A stretch of DNA of 64,000 nt from Ailurus styani (taxonomy: Eukaryota; Chordata; Mammalia; Carnivora; Ailuridae). The notes under the pieces are model-generated. The model worked only from the letters and a program-made list of their open reading frames with translations. It was not told where the DNA came from and ran no database searches. Position numbers and translations under genes: made by a program. This document shows positions 36,500 to 49,003 of the stretch, one piece after another; position 1 is the first letter of the stretch, and every line of letters starts with the position of its first letter. Where the stretch lies: the NCBI GenBank assembly GCA_002007465.1, contig LNAC01000346.1:2507662-2571661 (forward strand), given 5' to 3'.

Positions 36500-38165
36500 A
36501 GTAAAAGTGAAACACAGATGTGTTTTCTTAGAGAGGGATTCTCAATAATTTTTAAGTGTGAAAGGAGTTTTTTAGATCAAAATGTTTGAGAAGCTGATAG
36601 CTAGAGATACAGATACAGATAAAAGTTATGCATGACAAGAAGATCTATCTCAATCTGATAGAGAAAGACCATGAAAGAAAAAAATATGAGTGAGAATAAA
36701 ATCATGGAAGATAGATTAGAAATGACTAATGTATATTTTAACAGATCTCAGACAATAATTAAGAAGGAATGTGGGAAGGAAAGTCGGCAATATTATGAAA
36801 TATCAGGTTCGAGAATATAAAAATTTTCCAGAGTTAAAAAGGCATACATTTTCAGATTCAGGAAATACCATGGATCTCAGTCATGACAAATAAAAATAAA
36901 TGGATACTTAAGACATGTAATGAAATAGAAATATACCAAGACAAAGTGAGTATTTAAAATTTTACTAAGAAAATATTACTTACAAAGGATGTGTACAAGA
37001 CTGACAAGGAATTCATAAGACTAGTGATAGAAACCAGTCATTGTAGAAAATAACATGTGTCCTAAAATTAAATATCCAACTAATATTCTTTAAGTTTCAC
37101 AGTAAAATTGAAATATCTTTAGATAAATAGATTTTACCAATACACTCTCAACAATGTTGCCTTAGGAAGTAGAAAAACATCCTAGAAGTAGGTCTGAGAA
37201 GAAAACAGGAAGTGCTAACAAAATACTCAAAGCATAAACATGTGGGTAAATTTAAACGTATAGAACTTTATAAGCCAACAAAAATATTTAATCTGTAGAG
37301 TTAGAAACACAGAATGACACTAAAATGTTGGTGAATAATAGCTAATTACTAGGAAGTCATAGTTTGAAGAGAAATCAGTGCCAAAGACATGCTTAGCTGT
37401 AATCTTTGGGTGTATGCGTTAGACTTTTAAAGAACAGCAACAATTCAAAGAATTTAAAGAATATCAATAAAGATGAATGCATGGGGGAATAGCAATTATT
37501 TTTTAGTCTTTAAGAAGCAAAAAAGAAATGTTAAGAAGTAAAAGACAAAAGTTGAAACAAATGTGCAACATTAAATGGAACAAATAAAGTCAAATGTACC
37601 AGTTATCTAATAAATATAAATGGATTCCTTAATAATTGGCTTTAAAGTACATAAATCCAAAAATTGATAGAACTACAAAGTCAATTTGAAAAATCTACTA
37701 TATTGAGAAATAGATGGTACATCAAGCAGTCAATGTAGACAAGAAGAGAATTGTCATGACTTGATAAAATATATCAAGATTAAGATTACAATATCATTCA
37801 TAATGAATAAATGTTAAAGGCATTTTCTCTGGAACCAGAGATGAGAGAAGGATTCTAACTGTTGCAACTTTTATTCCACATTGTGCTAGGAATTCTGGTC
37901 TATGGAGCAAAATAAGAAAAAATAAATAACTTTATACCAAATTGGAAGCATGAAGCAAAGTGACATTACTTACTGTTGCCATGATTTGAACAGAAAAAAA
38001 AATAATCAAACAATAGAAACATTATCAGTATTCAGAAGTCAGTCCAGTAAGTTTGATGAACACAACTACAATGCTATTGCTATACATGTGTTACTATATA
38101 ACAGTGTCTATTAAAATATAATTCAAGATAAAATCACATCTACACCCACAAAAAATAAAATCATA
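36500..38165 (+). mobile_element. HAL1/L1 relic
   Basis: Diverged L1-like sequence. Clearest at 37660-37735 (GATAGAACTACAAAG and AATAGATGGTACATCAAGC) and 37845-38160 (CTCTGGAACCAGAGATGAGA, TGCTAGGAATTCTGGTCTAT and ACACCCACAAAAAATAAAAT), which follow ORF2 order with gaps. The earlier half fits an ORF1-like A-rich region. No open frame remains. Confidence 0.5.
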
Positions 38166-39604
38166 TGACAATAACTTTAACTGAAGATTTGCAAGAGTGC
38201 TTACTACTTCTTACTGTCCAGTGTGAATTTATATAAAATATTATCAATATGGTGGATCAATTTTATTTTCTGCTGGATTTTACATGATCTATGTTGTAAG
38301 AAATAGAAGCAGAATGAATACATCTCTGAGACAAGATATCAATGTACGTAGATTTCCACCTCCTGGAAAAGAAAACTGCTTCTGACCCTCCTTCCCATTG
38401 GGCTTTTGAAGACAAGGCATGTACCAAAACCGTGGTGGTGTACCACGTCCCAGGACCCATGGCTAATCCTCTCTAGTAAATAGAGCAGGCTGCAATTCTC
38501 ATTACTTCTATAAACTCCTAGCAGTCCACTGCCCTTCCCCACTCTCCAGTTAGTTTTTCAGGGATCGTGGTGAAATGCAAGGAAACACAAAGGAGGCCAC
38601 CTCTCGCTGCACTGGATCTGCTCCTGGATCCTTTCAGTGTTTGAGAGGAGCCCCAACCTCTGTCTTTCACCATACTATGCAATATCGATTTTGATTTATT
38701 TTCTTACCCAGGAGATGAGGGCCAAGGGAAGGTTTATTGCCTTACACTTTAGTTTCTTCTCCAGAGATTGAGGAATTAATGTGAAATTTCTGCCAACTGC
38801 TAGTTAGGCATATTTCAAATACATCTTTAGGAACTGGGATAATTAATAATGGAAGCGTTCACAGATTTAGTGGGCCCACCGTGAGGTTGATGAGCCTAGG
38901 ATGCCACTAATGATTATGGGAGAACTACATGCTGGTTTCTCTAGATTTCCAGTTATCAACATTAACTGAGACTCTAAATCTAGCATCACAGGGTGATCTG
39001 GTATCTCTCTTTCCCCAGGGTAAAATTACCTGATAAAATTTCCCTGAGGTTCCTTTGGTGGAAGACTAGGGTGATGTCCATTACATCATTTGACCCAGGG
39101 TTGCAAGTTCCTTCCTGATGAGGCCTTAGGATTAGTTTTAGTTTGATGAGTACTGATCTGAGAACAACATTTTGTTGTTACCAAACAACAACAGCAACAA
39201 CAAAACCAACAAAAAACTCTAGTCCTTTAGACACCTCCTTGGATCTCTGAGGGTCCCATCCCTGGCTACTATTCTGACCTAATTGCTCATCAGCAAATAT
39301 GCTTGCTGGCTTCTGATGGTTAAGGGCTGCTACCTAACCAGTGCTACTCTTGAATCTTATTATTTCCTTTCCTGAGCTTTGCAATGATGAAGATGTTTGT
39401 ATCCTTCTGCATTGAACATTATTTACCACTTTGAAAAACCAAGTGTTCTAGCCTTCAGACAAAACCTAGGGAACTGCTGGGTTTTTCATTCTCATAGCAG
39501 ACCTATTGTGAATTTCACCTTATAAGCAAGCCTTCTGCTATCTTCCTCCACTGTCTGCCATGCCAGCTGGGCCATGTCTCAGACATTTAATGTCACACAT
39601 CACA
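38166..39604. other. Unassigned, possibly an old ERV or LINE
   Basis: 38340-39160 has a more even base composition than its flanks and may be decayed retroelement sequence. A CAA-rich patch lies at 39183-39215. No open frame of note. Confidence 0.4.
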
Positions 39605-40174
39605 TTTTTTTAAAACACAAGTTTATTGAGGTATAATTTACATGTGGTAAAATCTAGCTCTTTGTGATATTTATTTCTACAAATGGTAACGATGATAGCT
39701 GTGTACCATCATAATAATCAAGGCATAGACTATTATCATGATATTACAATTTTTGGGCTCCTAGCAGTTCCCTGCTAGGAGTCCCTCATGCCCTACATAC
39801 AACTCCTAACAGTGGGTTTATTTTCTGTTCTACAATTTTTCTTTTGCCAAAATTTCAAGTACAAGAATTATTTGATATGTTGTCTTTTCAGTCTGGCTTC
39901 TTCCACTTTGCAAAAGTCTTTTGAGACTCAGGCATGTTGTTACATGTATCAGTAGTTTGTCTTTATATTGAAGATTAGTGGTCTGTGGCATAGATGTGGC
40001 AATTTTTTAATCAATTCACTATTTGAAGGGTATTTGCAAATTTTGGTCATTCTGATTGAAACAGTCATACACATTTGTGTCCAGGTTTTATTTGTTTTGT
40101 GTAAATATTTTAGAGTAGGATTGCAGAGACATATGGTAAGTACATGTTTACTCTTGTAAGAAATGGGCAAACTA

Positions 40175-40275
40175 GGAGCGCCTGGCTCTCTCTGTCAATG
40201 GAGCATGCAACTCTTGATCTCAGGGGTGGGGTGAGTTCGAGCCCCAAGCTGGGTGTAGAGATGACTTAAAAAAAA
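40175..40275 (+). mobile_element. Can-SINE, short form
   Basis: Only the tRNA-like part followed by GCTGGGTGTAGAGATGACTT and A8. The same short architecture as 6022-6129 but with the GGGTGTAGAGAT-ACTTAAA ending. It interrupts an antisense L1. Confidence 0.82.
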
Positions 40276-40538
40276 ATAGTCCCAATTTTTTAAGCAGAGA
40301 TGCAAAATGGTTCCACCAAAAAATGCATTTTTTTTTCACCAAGAATGGATGAAGTTTCTAATTGTTTTACATCTTTTCCCAGCACTTGACATTGTCAGAT
40401 CTTGTTGTTGATGTTACCCTTCTAATAGGTGTGTGTGGTAATCCTGGTGGATCTCACCCACATTTCCCTAACGTCTAATGATGTTGAACATCTTTATATG
40501 AAGTTATTTACCATGTATTTTCTTTGATGAAGTATATT

Positions 40539-40729
40539 TTATTTTTTTTAATATTTTACTTATTGATTTGACAGAGAGAGAGAGATCACAAGTAGGCAGA
40601 GAGGCAGGCAGAGAGAGAGGAGGAAGCAGGCTACCTGCTGAGCAGAGAGCCCGATGCGGGGCTCGATCCCAGGACCCTGAGATCATGACCTGAGTCGAAG
40701 GCAGAGGCTTAACCCACTGAGCCACCCAT
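40539..40729 (-). mobile_element. Can-SINE inside an old L1
   Basis: Reverse-complement copy ending at CTGAGCCACCC; the last bases of the head (AGGCGCCC) are missing. It sits in antisense L1 sequence. Confidence 0.9.
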
Positions 40730-41003
40730 GTTCTTTTTTTAAAAAATTGGAATGTTTGTTTTCTTATTTATTGGGTCATAAGAGTTCTTGATATATTTGA
40801 GATAACAGTCTTTTCTCAAAAATACATTTTGAAGGTTTTTTTTTTCTCCTCAATTTGTGGTTGATCTTTCTCTTAATGTCTTTCAAAGAGCAGAAGTTTT
40901 TAATTTGGTGAAGTCTAATATATTTTCTTTTATGGCTTATGCTTTGGATTTCCAATATTTCATAAAAGTCAAATTGATTAGTAGTGTTGTTCAGTATTCC
41001 TAT

Positions 41004-41213
41004 CAGGAATCGGCAAACTTTTTCTTAAGAGTCCAGATAGTAGATATCTTAGTGTTTTGGGTCATACTGTCTCCATCACAAGTGTTTAACTGTGCTGTTG
41101 TGACACGAAAGCAACTATTAATAATTTGTAAATATATAAATGAGATGTGATTTAATAAAACTTTATTTACAAAATCAAGTAGTCGGCCCATGGTTCATAG
41201 TTTTCTGACTTCT
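41004..41213. mobile_element. hAT-type non-autonomous DNA transposon
   Basis: Begins CAGGAATCGGCAAACTTTTTC and ends near CATAGTTTTCTGACTTCT, with near-inverted ends. The interior has TCTCCATCACAAGTG and AATAAAACTTTATTTACAAA, typical of an abundant hAT-Charlie-like mammalian element. Lies within antisense L1. Exact family name not certain. Confidence 0.65.
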
Positions 41214-41740
41214 CTTTTATATCTTTTCATATTTAGCCTCCTTGGTCTCTCAATTACTGCGGCTTTGACATATCTGTATATAATCATGGATTTAAACATT
41301 TCTTCTTCAGGTCCATCATTATTTACCTCTTCACATATAAATCCCCATTGTTAGTAGCGTACATGTTTTAAAGTTGTTATGTTTTCTTAAACTGGCTTTA
41401 TCATTTTGTAATATTTTTATCTATGGAAATATTTATTTTTCTGAAGCCTACTTTGTGGTAATATAAACAGTTCAACTTTCTTTTGATTAGTGTCTTCACG
41501 TTACATATTTTTTCCATTCGTTTGTTTTAAACTTATCTTTGGCTTTATATTTTATGTGGAATCCTTGTAGACACCATAGTTCTTACTTTTTTATTAAGTG
41601 CAGTCTGAAAATTTCTGCCATTTGATTGGAATGCTTAGATCATTTAAATTTAATGTGATTATTGACACAAATGAATTAAATCTTTCATTTTGGAAGTTGT
41701 TTCCTATTTATTCTAACTTTTATTTCCAGTGAAAGTCCAT

Positions 41741-43247
41741 GGAAACCACCCTGTGAGTAAGGAGTTTGGCACTTGACAACAAAAAACAGAAAAAAAACAA
41801 ACAAATAAGAAAATTATATATGATCATCAAGTCCACAGGCAGTCACAAAAGTTTTACCTGGCAGGACTCATGGGGGAAAGCTGACTTCTCCACCCAAATC
41901 CTGGGGCATAGTCAGTGTGTTACAGTCTCTGAAAGGAGTTGTGGTCAAGGACTCAGGACCCCAAAACTGGCTATGTTTTTATGAATAGCTACATTCCTGA
42001 CCCTGGTGTCTCCATTGGAGGTTTCTCTATCAAGAAAACACAAAGATAATTTTTCTCCACTCTGACTTAGTATTTTTCCACTCCTAGCCCTTGCCTTTCT
42101 TCCTCTTCTCACACCAAATCTTCAGAGGCATTTTAGCTTTTGTTCAGGGCTCTCTTAACAGTGAGATGAGTTCCCATGCTCACTACCTGAACATCTATTC
42201 ATAGGAGGAAATAAATAGGGAAGAATCTAGACTTTGATTTTAGATTCTTGCTTATATCAATATAAGTGATTCAAGATTTACTTTCATTTTTATCTTGTGA
42301 CTTTAATTGGCTGTTCCCACACCTGACTGCCCAGATCTTTCTTTCTAGCTCAGTAGAACTCTTGACCATGAGAGATTTAAAACTTTCCCTGTTTCTGGAG
42401 CTCCCAGGTATTATATATATAGTCTTTCTGGGCCACACTTCACCGTTAGTAATTTTGTGACATTGTATCAGATTCTTCCCTACCTCCCCAAGTTAGGTGG
42501 CGTTGCTGAGGGAGCCTTTGGTTTCAGCCGATTTGGTGACTCTGTGACTATTGCTATTTGATTGCTTCAAAAAAAAAATGTCTTACTGTGATGGAAGTGA
42601 TAGTCTCTCCAGCTTTCTAAAGTTTAAGTGGAAGCAGAACTATCTGGCTACCACTTTATTCTAGCTGCTGAGAGCTAAGCCATCAGCCTGTTAAAATTTT
42701 CTCCCAGGGACCTTTGCCAGGTTGTTAAATCCTGTGTCACGACAGAGTAGCTCCATACTGTTAATGTTCCTTATCTAGTTTCACAGTCTGCTCCACTTGA
42801 CCCAGCATCCCTATTATCCACTCTTACTTACTCCAACTCATGTAACTCATGTATGTTAGCTAGATCCAGCAGCTCTTTTGGTGTACATCCCACTCAGCCT
42901 GTGGCAGACACAGCACTTTTCAAATTGGATGATGCTGATATTTGGCTCTATGAAAGGGTGTGATGTTCAGAAAGGGAACTGAGAACAGATCCAGAAGAAA
43001 GCATTGTTTTGTGAAGCTCTTGCCATCTGGAGGCGTCTGAATAGACCTCATATAAGGGGAAGCTTTTTTCAAACAAAGAGAAGTACGCTCCTTCTTTTGC
43101 CCTACATGATTCAGGAAACCCAGCTATCTGAGATCCTCAGATATCCCCATTCAAAGTCTTAGGATCCCATCTCCTCCAGTTCCACGTCCAAATGTTCCCC
43201 TCTGTCTACTGTTAGAATGCAGAAGGTGAGAATCTCTCAGTGGTGCT
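41741..43247. other. Mostly unique sequence
   Basis: No repeat landmark or exon; composition a little higher in GC than the window's mean. Confidence 0.5.
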
Positions 43248-43417
43248 GAAACATGAGTGGGGGAGAGGCAGTGGGAGAGGGAGAGGAAGAGGATCTCAAG
43301 CAGACTCCCTGCTGAGCTTGGACCCTCAAGCATGCCTGGATCCCAGGACCCTCAGATCATGACCTCAGCTGAAACCAATAGTTGGAGACTTAACTGACTG
43401 AGCCATCCAGGCACCCC
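43248..43417 (-). mobile_element. Can-SINE, truncated and degenerate
   Basis: GA-rich body, GATCATGACCTCAGCTGAAA and end GAGCCATCCAGGCACCCC are recognisable, but the T-rich tail and AATAAA part are absent. Confidence 0.8.
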
Positions 43418-43635
43418 AAGAATGCTCTTTTTAATCATTTTTTTCCTTTCACATTCTGAGCTCAACCAGGAATTATTAGGAAATAAATCCTCCAAATGCC
43501 CTTCTTCTGTTACATGCAAATTTATAGTGAAATTTCACTCTTCCTTTATGTTCAAGAGTAATTCTGCCTGTAACACTTCGATTACATCTATCGCATAATG
43601 GCACATAGTATTATTAGGATTTACCCATTTTTTTT

Positions 43636-43828
43636 TTTAAAGATTTTATTTATTTATTTCATAGCGGGAGAGAGATCACAAAGAGGCAGAGAGGCAGGCA
43701 GAGAGAGAGGGGGAAGCAGGCTCCCCGCTGAGCAGAGAGCCCGATGTGGGCCTCGATCCCAGGACCTGAGATCATGACCTGAGCCGAAAGCAGAGGCTTT
43801 AACCCACTGAGCCACCCAGGCGCCCGAA
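43636..43828 (-). mobile_element. Can-SINE
   Basis: Young reverse-complement copy ending GAGCCACCCAGGCGCCC. Flanking duplication TTTACCCATTTTTTTT at about 43620-43635 and 43829-43844. Confidence 0.93.
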
Positions 43829-43865
43829 TTTACCCATTTTTTTTGCAAGTATTTTATCCATACAA

Positions 43866-44070
43866 CTAGACTAAGTTCCTTGAAACAAAGGGGCCATAAT
43901 TTATGCCTCCTTTTATTCTTATCAGAATTATGCTAAGTGTTCTATCGATGAGTGTACTATATAAAGATTTCAAAGAGAGGAAGCAAGACTATTTAATAAG
44001 TCTCTAACATATAGCACAGTCCCCGGCACAGAGAAGTACTTAGTAAGTTTTTGCTGACTGAATAATACAT
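43866..44070 (+). mobile_element. L2-like 3' end
   Basis: CTAAGTTCCTTGAAACAAAGGG and, later, TAGCACAGTCCCCGGCACAG then GACTGAATAATA resemble an L2 end; the middle is poorly preserved. Confidence 0.5.
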
Positions 44071-46059
44071 TAAGATTAAATTAATTTATGACAAGTATAT
44101 ATTCTGTTATGTTTATGTATGTGTGTGTTTGTGGGTGCTAATACTAATGTGTTATACAAATTTACTCACTTAATTTTTATTTGGGAATATCTTTGGAAAA
44201 GAGCTTATTTTTTCTGTAAATTTACTTAGTCTGCTTCAAATTACTATGAGAAAACTCACTCTTTTATTTCATTAAAAGCCACATAATGATGAGCATTCTT
44301 GAATTTATTTCTCTATTTCTTAAAACCACAGACCTACAGATGAGTTTGAATCAGGTCCAAAATCTATGGTACTTGAAAGCACATGCGAACAGGCTGCAGT
44401 TTGTGGGGAGCTCTGTAACCGCAGGCACATGACAGCTAGAAATTAGTAAACCAATTTGGGTGGAAAGAATTGAGCCACATCTTTGTTTGAACAAAATTTA
44501 CTGACTCTTGTTCATGAAATGGCCTGTGAGCTGATATTCTTAAAAAAACATTGGTGCATGTCAAGTAGCTTCATTTATTTCTTTTTCTTTTGTCTACATC
44601 TTTACAAGCACTTATAGTGTATGTTACAGTCAGAAGTAACTAGGTTTCACTGTGTGGCTGTTTAAGGGTTGCAGAGACTTGGCCAGTATTGCCAATATAG
44701 CTGAAAAAGGAAGTACCTAAAGTCTAATGAGAAATTCTTTCATTTCTAAGGGACTTTGCAGAATATGTCTGTAAGTCCAGGTGATTTGTACAAGACCAAA
44801 AAAAAAAAAAAAGAGTGCTTGTTCAGATTGGACCCTATCAAAATGTTATTAACAGACAAATTTTATTACTGAAAAATATTCAAAGACACAATGTTGATAT
44901 ATTTTCTCTGGTGGGCTAAATTGTTCCTCTTTTTGGCAATTAAATGACCAGAGGGGGAGCCTGTCAACTTTATTATATGAACTTCATTCACTTTTACTTG
45001 ACTTTTAGTTATTTCAAAGCAAGTTTTACTCAGTTTCCTCAATTTTGACGTGGGATTTTTTTCTCATGGTTTTTTTCTTCATTTAGTTAATACTAGATCT
45101 CCTGCTTAGAAACTTTTTAAATTGCTCTCTCATTTTTAGCCTCTTCTTTCTTATGTGCCCCATCTGTTTAGAAATACAGGTCAGCCAGTTTTCGCAAATC
45201 TGCTCTCACATTGCATTTTATTCCAATGCAATGAAATCATTATTGTATTGCTCAGTGCAAATATGCTTCTGTATATTGTACCTGCTGCTCTTCTTGAATA
45301 AAACATGTTTATTTACCACCTTCTGTCTCATTCCCTGTCTGTGTAGCACACATAATTTGTAGTTTGTCAGGTGCCAGATCACTCATGTTTTAATTTTCAT
45401 TTCTCTAACACTGCTCTTGACAATTTAAGAACACCAGCTACATTAACCCTGATCTGCTCCAGAGAAGAACTGGAGGGTAGCTCTTGATATAAGTGAGCAC
45501 TAGAGCTCTCAGGAGCAATAGCTTATGAATCTTAAGTTTCATGTTTAACAAATAAATATAATATCCTGCATAAATGCCTTCTTTTTTTCTGACATGGTAG
45601 CAATTTCTGACCTTCTCCTCTATTTTTAGTTTAAATTTCCAGAAAAGGTTATATAATTTTCTGAACTACTTGCACATTCCTATTAAAGCCAAATGTTTTT
45701 TGTCTGGCTATATTCTAGGCTTTTGGTTTGCCTAGGATTGAGCTCTCTTGGATTAGAGGTCTGCCACTGATCCAACCAATAGTGACATATGCCATGGCAA
45801 GCCACTCTGCAAGAACCATGGTCAGGCAGGGCCGTTGATCCAAGAGTGTGGGCGTGGACAGGACAAGAGTTGACTGAAATCACCATTACTTTCTATTTCT
45901 TGATACAGTAAACACATGACATCACTCTTATGCATACATTTCCAAAAGTGTTCCACTAAATTGTCCAACTAGAACACATTTAGTCATTCAGTGTTTTTTG
46001 AGTAACCTAATATGTGTCAGGAGAATTTCATGTTTATTCATATGAGGTTAAATTAGAGA
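44071..46059. other. Mostly unique sequence
   Basis: An A15 run lies near 44799; no gene or repeat supported. Confidence 0.5.
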
Positions 46060-46982
46060 TAGCTGAAAAATAAGACCAAAAAAAAATCTTTGCTCTTAAG
46101 TTGCTTTTGAGAGCTAGAAAGACTATCAATTACTTTTGATAAATTAACATGCATGATTAAGGGCAGTTGTGAAGTAAAGAAGATAAGAGGGCAAGCCTGT
46201 GAAAGATCACAGAGGTCTTTGTGTATTATAATAAGGAGTTTTACTTTCACTCTCATTACAATAGAAAGCCTTTGGAGGTCTTGTTGTGATTCGTTTTGTT
46301 TTTTATCCAAGGGTGTATCATGGTTAGATTTCTGTTTTAAAATAGGCACTTTGGCTGTTGCCTGGAGAATGCATTCAATGGGGATTAAGAATGGAGGCCT
46401 CTTGGCCCAAATGTGAGATTGCTGACCTGGTCTAGATAAAATGATTGTGTTTTCAACTGTACTTGGAGCAGAATGTGATGGATAGAGGTGGTATTAGGCA
46501 TTTTAAAGGAAGAACCAACAACATTTACCATTGGTTTTTATGTGGGTTTTACACAATAGCTCCAAGAATTGTGACCTGGGTCACTGATGGGATAGTAGTG
46601 TGATCATCTGAGATAGGAACTATTTACTAAGAAATAGATCTGTCTGGAGAATTTCCAAGGGGGCAGGGGTGAACAAGCTTTCCATTTTAACCATGGTAAA
46701 TTTGGTATGCCCATTATAAATCCAAGAAGAGATGCTGAAGGCATTTGTAAAAGTGAGACTGGAACACAGTGGCAAGAAGCCAGACTGAGGTCAAGGATTT
46801 GGGAGTCACAACTTCCTGATGGATTTTAAAGCCATGAAAGCCAATTTGAGTAGAGTAAAGAAGGCTGAAATTGTGTTAATTTAAAGGCCAGGTAGAATAA
46901 AGGCTAGTAAAAGGGTCTTAGAAAATGGGTCTCACAAGGTGGGAGAAAACCCAGATAAACCTTGTTTTGTTGGAACCGAGAG

Positions 46983-47115
46983 CATAGTTCTCACTCTTGA
47001 GAGTGCATCATAATCTCCTGGAAAGCTTGTTAAGACAGACTGCTGGCCACACCCTCTGTCTCTGATTTAGTAGTTCTGAGATAGGTCCGATCATTTGCTT
47101 ATTTTATAAGTTCCC
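46983..47115 (+). mobile_element. MER5A-like hAT transposon
   Basis: ATAGTTCTCACTCTTGAGAG, GCATCATAATCTCCTGGAAAG and CTTGTTAAGACAGACTGCTG follow the MER5A consensus order. The 3' end is eroded. It lies within the ancient repeat region of 46-48 kb. Confidence 0.75.
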
Positions 47116-47402
47116 ACATATAATAAAGGGTCTGACTATATTTTTTTGATGTTTGCTTGCAGCTTTCAGGCCTCACTCCTCCCCCTTCCTCTTTCCCCCA
47201 CCTCTAAGTGAGCTGATAAGAAAGTTTGGCTTCTTTCCTCCTTCCATTCTGATGAGAGCTTCAAACCCTCAAGAACCTCTGCCAATGTGAGGAAACCTTT
47301 ACCTCGTACTCTTTCCCCCCTAAAGACAATAGAAACCCTAGACCAGTTGCCTTTCCCTCCTCTCACAAGCCATTTTTGGACCTGCTTAGAAACCATTCTG
47401 CT

Positions 47403-47613
47403 GGGCGCCTGGGTGGCTCAGTGGGTTAAAGCCTCTGCCTTCGGCTCAGGTCATGATCCCAGGGTCCTGGGATCGAGGCCCGCATCGGGCTCTCTGCTCG
47501 GCGGAGAGCCTGCTTCCTCCTCTCTCCTCTCTCTCTGCCTGCCTCTCTGCCTACTTGTGATCCCTCTCTCTGTGTCAAATAAATAAATCTTTAAAAAAAA
47601 AAAAGAAAAAAAA
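47403..47613 (+). mobile_element. Can-SINE, young
   Basis: Intact head GGGCGCCTGGGTGGCTCAG and mustelid-type body. Duplication AGAAACCATTCTGCT at 47388-47402 and AGAAACCGTTCTGCT at 47614-47628 (one mismatch). Confidence 0.95.
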
Positions 47614-48444
47614 AGAAACCGTTCTGCTCTTCCTAAAGAACTTTATTATGTAATAAACCTGGTCAAATCCCCTTCATATGTGTGGGATCATCAGTCTCAA
47701 AATATGAAGCAAACTTTGGGGCGTATCCATCCTGTTTCTTCAGGGTGGTCACAGGTGCTGGTTATCTGGAAGCTCTACAAGGGACATTTAATAGCATACT
47801 TTAGTAAAGGGTCCTTCATTTAAAATGCTGCTAAGAAATCAAGTAAGCTGAAGATAGAAAGTTGGCGATTGACCTTAGGGAGATCATTTGTGAATTTAAT
47901 ATGAGCTATTTTAGTGGAATGGGTTGGGGATATAATGGAATTAAATAGAGTGGATAGAGAAAGTCTAGAGAATTTTCCCAAGAAGTAGCTCTTTAAAAAA
48001 TGTCAAGGTAAAAAAAATAATGTTAAGGCATATTTCTATTCTGGGTCAATGGTCCAATACAAAATGAGAAACTGATCATGTGATAGGGAAAGGAGGTGGT
48101 TATTAATCAGTTTTTGAGAAATGCAGTATATGCTCCATAACACAACTGACATCTTTACCCTTAGACTAGAAACGGGAGAATTATATCATATTAGAGAATT
48201 CTTACATCATGTCAGAGGAGGAAAATGAGGTTGACTGCATCTGATAGTGTCTGCAAACTGAGATCATCCACTCAGTAAAGAGAAAGGATTATGAAGAAAT
48301 AGTCAGTGGAGAGTGGGACAATGATCTAGGTTATCTGTTAGGGTTCTGGCTTTGGGCTGGGAGTTGGCAGTGATGAGTATTTATCTGAGGTGTGATTTTT
48401 AAGGTTGAAGGGAGACCAGGTATTACTGGGAGCCAGTGTTCACT

Positions 48445-48545
48445 AGGAGGTTGTGATTGCAGCTCTTAAGCCAGAGCTTCTGAGTTCAAATCCTTTTTTT
48501 GCTACTTATTTGTTGTGTGACTTTCGACAAAATACCTAACCACTG
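48445..48545 (+). mobile_element. MIR SINE, 5' and core part
   Basis: GAGTTCAAATCC, GCTACTTATTTGTTGTGTGAC and AAATACCTAACCA match the MIR core. A Can-SINE follows at 48578. Confidence 0.75.
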
Positions 48546-48577
48546 AAAAGGCTCACTGCCTTTTATAGTATCACTTT

Positions 48578-48776
48578 TTTTTTTTAAGATTTTTTATTTA
48601 TTTATTTCACAGAGGGAGAGAGATCACAAGGAGGCAGAGAGGCAGGCAGAGAGAGAGAGGGGGAAGCAGGCTCCCTGCTGATCAGAGAGCCCGATGTGGG
48701 CCTCGATCCCAGGATCCTGAGATCATGACCTGAGCCGAAAGCAGAGGCTTTAACCCACTGAGCCACTCAGGCGCCC
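48578..48776 (-). mobile_element. Can-SINE upstream of candidate exon
   Basis: Reverse-complement copy ending GAGCCACTCAGGCGCCC. Perfect 14-bp duplication TATAGTATCACTTT at 48564-48577 and 48777-48790. It ends about 115 bp before the exon at 48893 and follows a MIR. Confidence 0.95.
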
Positions 48777-48892
48777 TATAGTATCACTTTCACATGGAAT
48801 ATGTCAGCATTAAAAGTTCTCAGTACTACCATATAAAACAATTTCTTGCTCTACTGTAGGTAGATAATTTATTGTTTTGTCTTTAATTCTAG

Positions 48893-49003
48893 GTTTGTGG
48901 CAGACTTACATTCCACCACACAAGTGGGTGGCCCAGTGACTAATCATGAAATAAGCACTGGATTTGTTCCTGGAAAATTGGGATTTAATCCCGGAAGAAC
49001 ACG
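48893..49003 (+). CDS. Candidate internal coding exon, protein not recognised
   Basis: Seen: a pyrimidine-rich stretch ending in TCTTTAATTCTAG precedes 111 bp open in one frame only, followed by the strong donor GTAAGAA. The other two forward frames stop within the exon. One base completes a codon from an upstream exon; 36 full codons follow, starting FVADLHSTTQVGGPV and ending PGKLGFNPGRTR, with two bases left over. It is therefore a symmetric phase-2 exon that could be skipped without a frameshift. The residue mix (Gly, Pro and Thr, with no run of Leu, Phe or Ser) looks like real protein rather than translated AT-rich intron. It lies about 100 bp downstream of a SINE and is not repeat-derived as far as I can see. 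I do not recognise the family and propose no function. Neighbouring exons were not found in the window, which implies very long introns. It could still be a chance combination of splice-like signals. Confidence 0.6.

Larger units (their letters stand above)
39605..41740 (-). mobile_element. Old L1, long antisense piece with insertions
   Basis: Begins AAGTTTATTGAGGTATAATT (3' UTR end) and runs backwards through ORF2: CTTCTAATAGGTGTGTGTGG, ACGTCTAATGATGTTGAAC, GGGTCATAAGAGTTCTTGAT, then after a hAT-type insertion TTTGATTGGAATGCTTAGAT and TTTAATGTGATTATTGAC. Interrupted by SINEs at 40175 and 40539 and by a DNA-transposon-like copy at 41004. The most continuous old L1 in the window. Confidence 0.75.
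46060..48345 (+). repeat. Ancient medium-repeat element, interrupted
   Basis: Blocks at about 46180-46440, 46600-46900 and 47825-48340 share an order I associate with a widespread old mammalian repeat: AGGAGTTTTACTTTCACT, GCCTTTGGAGGTCTTG, GGCACTTTGGCTGTTGCCTG, then AAAATGCTGCTAAGAAATCAAG. MER5A (46983) and a Can-SINE (47403) interrupt it. I cannot name the family. Confidence 0.45.
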
